Below are positions 60,958-64,000 of a DNA stretch of 64,000 nt, piece by piece; within the stretch, counting starts at the first letter, position 1; each line of letters opens with the position of its first letter. The notes beneath the pieces were generated by a model. It did no database searches. It saw only the letters and a program-made list of their open reading frames with translations, and had not been told where the DNA came from. The DNA lies in NCBI GenBank assembly GCA_020524245.1, contig JAIVLN010000009.1:1-64000 (forward strand), given 5' to 3'. Source of the DNA: Rossellomorea aquimaris. Its GTDB lineage: Bacteria; Bacillota; Bacilli; Bacillales; Fictibacillaceae. The position numbers and the translations under genes are program-made.

Positions 60958-62185
60958 AGGATTTCCCCGCTTTGCCAACGATCGATTGATTTTTGTGAGA
61001 AACTTCAGCATGGACTTTCGTGGATAAGCCCCAAAGTTTGATGAAGCCGACCGCTGCATGATGGTCGAACAGATCACCTTTCGAGTAGGTGGCCAGTTGT
61101 TCATTATATAAACTATGGACGGATTGTCGACCGACGACCGTTGCGTTCCCTTTATGGAGCTTGATGCGGACCGTGCCAGTCACCGATTTCTGAGTCTCAT
61201 TCACAAACGCTTCTAATGATTGACGCAACGGCGAATACCATAATCCTTCGTAAATGAGCTTCGCAAACTGTTGCTCCACTTGCTGCTTGAACTGCGTCAC
61301 TTCACGAGTGAGGGTCAAGAATTCGAGCTCTTTATGCGCCTGAATCAATAGTAATGCTCCAGGATTTTCATATACTTCACGGGACTTGATGCCGACCAGA
61401 CGATTCTCGATATGATCGATTCGACCGAATCCATGCTTCCCACCGGTGTCATTCAGGTTCTCAATTAATTCGACAAGAGGGTAATTCTGGCCGTTTATTG
61501 AAACAGGAACACCTTCCACAAAACTGACCTCAACGTATTCAGGTTCATCAGGTGTCTGTTCAATCGGATTCGTCCACTCAAAAGCGTTCTCAGGAGCTTC
61601 CGTCCAAGGGTCTTCCAACACTCCTGCCTCACATGCACGTCCCCAGATATTCGCGTCTATGGAAAACGGATTGTCGAGATCCACTGGAATGGGGATCCCC
61701 TTTTCAGCGGCATATGCAATTTCTTCATCACGTGTCATACCCCATTCACGAACGGGTGCAATCACTTGGAGGTCAGGATTCAACGCTTGGATCGATACTT
61801 CGAATCGTACCTGATCATTTCCCTTTCCAGTACAACCATGTGCCACTGCGACTGCCCCTTCTTGTTCAGCCACTTCAACCAACATCTTCGAAATGAGTGG
61901 TCGGGAAAGTGCTGAAGATAATGGGTATTTACCTTCATATAAGCAATTTGCTTTTAAAGCCGGCATTAAGTATTCCTGTGCCAATAACGCTTTCGCATCT
62001 ATGGCAATCGATTTGATCGCCCCTACATCAAGTGCTTTCTGTTTCACTTTTTCAAGATCTTTACCTTCACCTACATCCAATCCTAACGCTATGACATCAT
62101 AACCGTATTTTTCTTGAATCCATTTGATCGATACAGACGTATCCAATCCTCCAGAATAGGCTAAAACCACTTTACCTTTGCTCAT
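60950..62185 (-). CDS. argG: Argininosuccinate synthase
   Basis: A 411-residue ATP-dependent enzyme that joins citrulline and aspartate. The PP-loop is [10 protein letters not shown], and [13 protein letters not shown] and [17 protein letters not shown] are conserved. RBS GGAGTGG. It is the first gene of argGH. Two ARG-box-like sequences lie at its promoter. Confidence 0.96.
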   Translation of the reverse strand: MSKGKVVLAYSGGLDTSVSIKWIQEKYGYDVIALGLDVGEGKDLEKVKQKALDVGAIKSIAIDAKALLAQEYLMPALKANCLYEGKYPLSSALSRPLISKMLVEVAEQEGAVAVAHGCTGKGNDQVRFEVSIQALNPDLQVIAPVREWGMTRDEEIAYAAEKGIPIPVDLDNPFSIDANIWGRACEAGVLEDPWTEAPENAFEWTNPIEQTPDEPEYVEVSFVEGVPVSINGQNYPLVELIENLNDTGGKHGFGRIDHIENRLVGIKSREVYENPGALLLIQAHKELEFLTLTREVTQFKQQVEQQFAKLIYEGLWYSPLRQSLEAFVNETQKSVTGTVRIKLHKGNATVVGRQSVHSLYNEQLATYSKGDLFDHHAAVGFIKLWGLSTKVHAEVSHKNQSIVGKAGKSYV

Positions 62186-62202
62186 CCAGCTCCACTCCTT
62201 TG

Positions 62203-62269
62203 TTGTATTTTTATTTATTTGTTTGTATGTTTATTCAATTAAGTTACTGGATGACCATGAGAATGTCAA
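62203..62269 (-). promoter_or_regulatory. argGH promoter with two ARG-box-like sites
   Basis: On the minus strand TTGACA (62264-62269) and TAACTT (62241-62246), 17 bp apart. ATTGAATAAACATACAAA (62222-62239) and AAATAAATAAAAATACAA (62203-62220) resemble the AhrC/ArgR box CATGAATAAAAATKCAAK, side by side as in other arg operators. Arginine would repress through AhrC. Confidence 0.7.
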
Positions 62270-62350
62270 TACCTTTTCCGATCAAAAAACACGTAAATTC
62301 AACTTTGGTATGATATATTGAACCTATGTTACAGGAAAGAAGTGGAATGA

Positions 62351-63856
62351 ATGACGATTTATGCTACCTTCATCAAGCAATTGGTCAAAAACTATTTAAT
62401 CGGCTCTTTCATTGCTGTTGGAGGAATTGGAAGTATGTTCATCTTCCAAACATTAACCTTATCTCAACGAGAAACGTTCTATATGCTCTTCATTCTTGGA
62501 ACTTCACTCATGATTATGATCGGGTGCGAACTGTTCACCCTGCGTAAACACTTGATACCGATTCGATCTGTCCTGATTGATCCGAAACCTACGAAAGAAC
62601 AAATCATCGGGAGTTATAAACAAACGGAACGATTTCCAATTCTCGCTTTCAAACGGACGATTGGTCCCCACTTGCTTGGATTGTCTATTCCCGCATCGAC
62701 ACTGGCGTATCTCTTTATCCAGCTAGGTCTATTAGGCATTCCATCCATTTACATCTTATATGCCATTATCGGAGCCGTGTTGATCGCAAGTTTTCACGGC
62801 ATGATTGAATACTACCTGACTTCCAAGAGCATTCTGCCGGTACTGGAGCATTTACGCGCCGAGTTGATCCACAGCTTCGATTACGATCCGTCTGCCAACT
62901 CACATGTTCTGATGTCGATCCGAAGGAAGTTTTTATTTGCGACGATCTTTTTGAGTGTATTTCCGCTCTTATTGTTCAGTCTCGCTTCCCAAGTCCGATT
63001 AGGCGAACTTGAATCCATCCAGTTGGTTGAATATTGGAGTTGGGCATTGTTGATCCTCGTCATATCCGTTGCCTTTTCTCTTACGGGATCTTATTTATTT
63101 TATCGGGATATCGGCAATCCAATCGATCAACTGACGGATTCCATGAAACTGATTGAGAAGGGTCGCTTTGTGCAGTCCTCCAATACGTATACAGACGAAT
63201 TTTCCAACCTCGTGAATGGTTTCAACCAGATGGTCGAAGGATTGGAAAAACGCGATCGTATGAATCAACAGCTCATTGAAAGTTTTTATACTGTCATGTC
63301 TATGACTCTTGATGCTCGCGATCCGTATACTGCAGGACATTCCATGCGTGTCTCGGATTTATCTGTCCAAATTGGAAAACTTGCTGGTCTATCCAACCAT
63401 GAGCTGATTGATTTGAAAAATGCATCCTTATTGCATGACATTGGTAAAATCGGAGTTCCGGACTTCGTACTTTTGAAGGATGGGAAATTGACAGATGAAG
63501 AGTTTGATTGGATTAAAAAACACCCTACTATCGGTGCGAACATTTTAAAGCAAGTGCAGCCATACAGTGCGATGGAACCACTCATCCCTGGTGTGTGTTA
63601 TCACCATGAGCGCTATGATGGCAGAGGATACCCGGAAGGTTTGGAAGGTAGGGAGATTCCTGAATTCGGACGGATCATTGCGGTCGCTGATGCGTTTGAT
63701 GCCATGACTTCCGATCGTCCTTACCGAAAAGGAATGCCGGTTGAAAAAGCTTTACAGATTATTAGAGATGGTGCCGGAACCCAATGGGACCCGGAATATG
63801 CCAATCTCTTCGTCACTCATATGGAACGATCAGTCCTTGATAAAATACCCGTATAA
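62351..63856 (+). CDS. HD-GYP domain protein with membrane sensor and HAMP domain
   Basis: A 501-residue protein: six or so transmembrane helices (to about residue 260), HAMP (YRDIGNPIDQLTDSMKLIEKG), and HD-GYP domain (about 315-500) with LLHDIGKIGVPDFVLLKDG and the complete HHERYDGRGYP. HD-GYP proteins with these residues hydrolyse cyclic di-GMP. It is divergent from argG and ends in a terminator. The ligand of the membrane part is unknown. Confidence 0.9.
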   Translation: MTIYATFIKQLVKNYLIGSFIAVGGIGSMFIFQTLTLSQRETFYMLFILGTSLMIMIGCELFTLRKHLIPIRSVLIDPKPTKEQIIGSYKQTERFPILAFKRTIGPHLLGLSIPASTLAYLFIQLGLLGIPSIYILYAIIGAVLIASFHGMIEYYLTSKSILPVLEHLRAELIHSFDYDPSANSHVLMSIRRKFLFATIFLSVFPLLLFSLASQVRLGELESIQLVEYWSWALLILVISVAFSLTGSYLFYRDIGNPIDQLTDSMKLIEKGRFVQSSNTYTDEFSNLVNGFNQMVEGLEKRDRMNQQLIESFYTVMSMTLDARDPYTAGHSMRVSDLSVQIGKLAGLSNHELIDLKNASLLHDIGKIGVPDFVLLKDGKLTDEEFDWIKKHPTIGANILKQVQPYSAMEPLIPGVCYHHERYDGRGYPEGLEGREIPEFGRIIAVADAFDAMTSDRPYRKGMPVEKALQIIRDGAGTQWDPEYANLFVTHMERSVLDKIPV

Positions 63857-63862
63857 TCTTTC

Positions 63863-63894
63863 AAACAGCGATCCAGGAGGATGGCTGTTTTTTT
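63863..63894 (+). terminator. Terminator of the HD-GYP gene
   Basis: AAACAGC pairs with GCTGTTT and ATCC with GGAT with one mismatch, followed by TTTT. Nothing recognisable follows in the last 106 bp of the window. Confidence 0.7.
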
Positions 63895-64000
63895 CTTATC
63901 AGGGGTTTACGAGTCCCAACATTTGTATTACCATTAGGGACCAATTGGGTATGACAATCACCTAAGTTGTAAAGTCTACCATATGGTGACAGAAATAAAA

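Overview
The window comes from a spore-forming, flagellated member of the Bacillaceae. Gene content and order from 1 to about 18,600 closely match the Bacillus subtilis ydb-ydc region read backwards: tRNA array, sprT-like ydcK, cmpA, tex, rsbX-sigB-rsbW-rsbV-rsbU-rsbT-rsbS-rsbR, endoA/endoAI, alr, ydcC, acpS, rhomboid, ydbT/ydbS. Spore genes (cmpA, a gerA-type receptor operon), motAB, two ECF sigma/anti-sigma pairs and Gram-positive RBS, T-box and sigma-A signals agree. I cannot name the species.

Layout. 1-1,560: 5' end of a 16S rRNA and twelve CCA-encoding tRNAs, all on the minus strand. 1,660-13,720: the conserved sigma-B/cell-envelope block with a sigma-B autoregulatory promoter in front of rsbV. 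14,440-16,600: a four-gene minus-strand operon joining a HmoA-like protein, a small helical protein, a cobalamin-binding protein with the W-x9-EH signature of light-sensing CarH bundles, and a STAS (RsbR-like) protein. 16,700-21,850: PH-domain proteins, a 225-bp MITE-like repeat, a DD-carboxypeptidase, a NUDIX protein and an orphan. 21,960-23,630: an AT-rich island with an NprR/PlcR-like HTH-TPR receptor followed by a secreted propeptide carrying four DENPPM repeats at exactly 13-residue spacing, a probable quorum-sensing cassette. 24,230-39,850: ECF sigma operon, argS with T-box, LTA-synthase-like gene, a 20-bp tandem repeat, glutamate dehydrogenase, motAB, sigX-rsiX, and a spore germinant receptor operon. 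40,700-44,200: cyanophycin synthetase and cyanophycinase. 46,080-46,400: a tiny holin-like toxin with an opposing antisense RNA gene (type I toxin-antitoxin). 48,950-53,720: a CstR-controlled sulfane-sulfur (yrk/cst-like) operon with five operator-like palindromes. 53,790-56,350: cadC-cadA, with an in-frame TGA replacing the first Cys of the metal-binding motif of CadA. 56,460-63,860: peptidase S51 protein, membrane proteins, argG-argH with ARG boxes, and an HD-GYP protein.

How the genes fit together. Stress signalling dominates: the stressosome RsbR/S/T feeds RsbU, RsbV, RsbW and SigB, and a second RsbR-like STAS protein sits 5 kb away with a B12 photosensor-like protein. Nitrogen/arginine metabolism is represented by argGH, argS, glutamate dehydrogenase, nadE and the cyanophycin pair. 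Metal and persulfide defence sit side by side (cstR operon and cadCA). Palindromic GTGCCTGGCAC-type repeats occur in four intergenic clusters, two of which flank cadCA.
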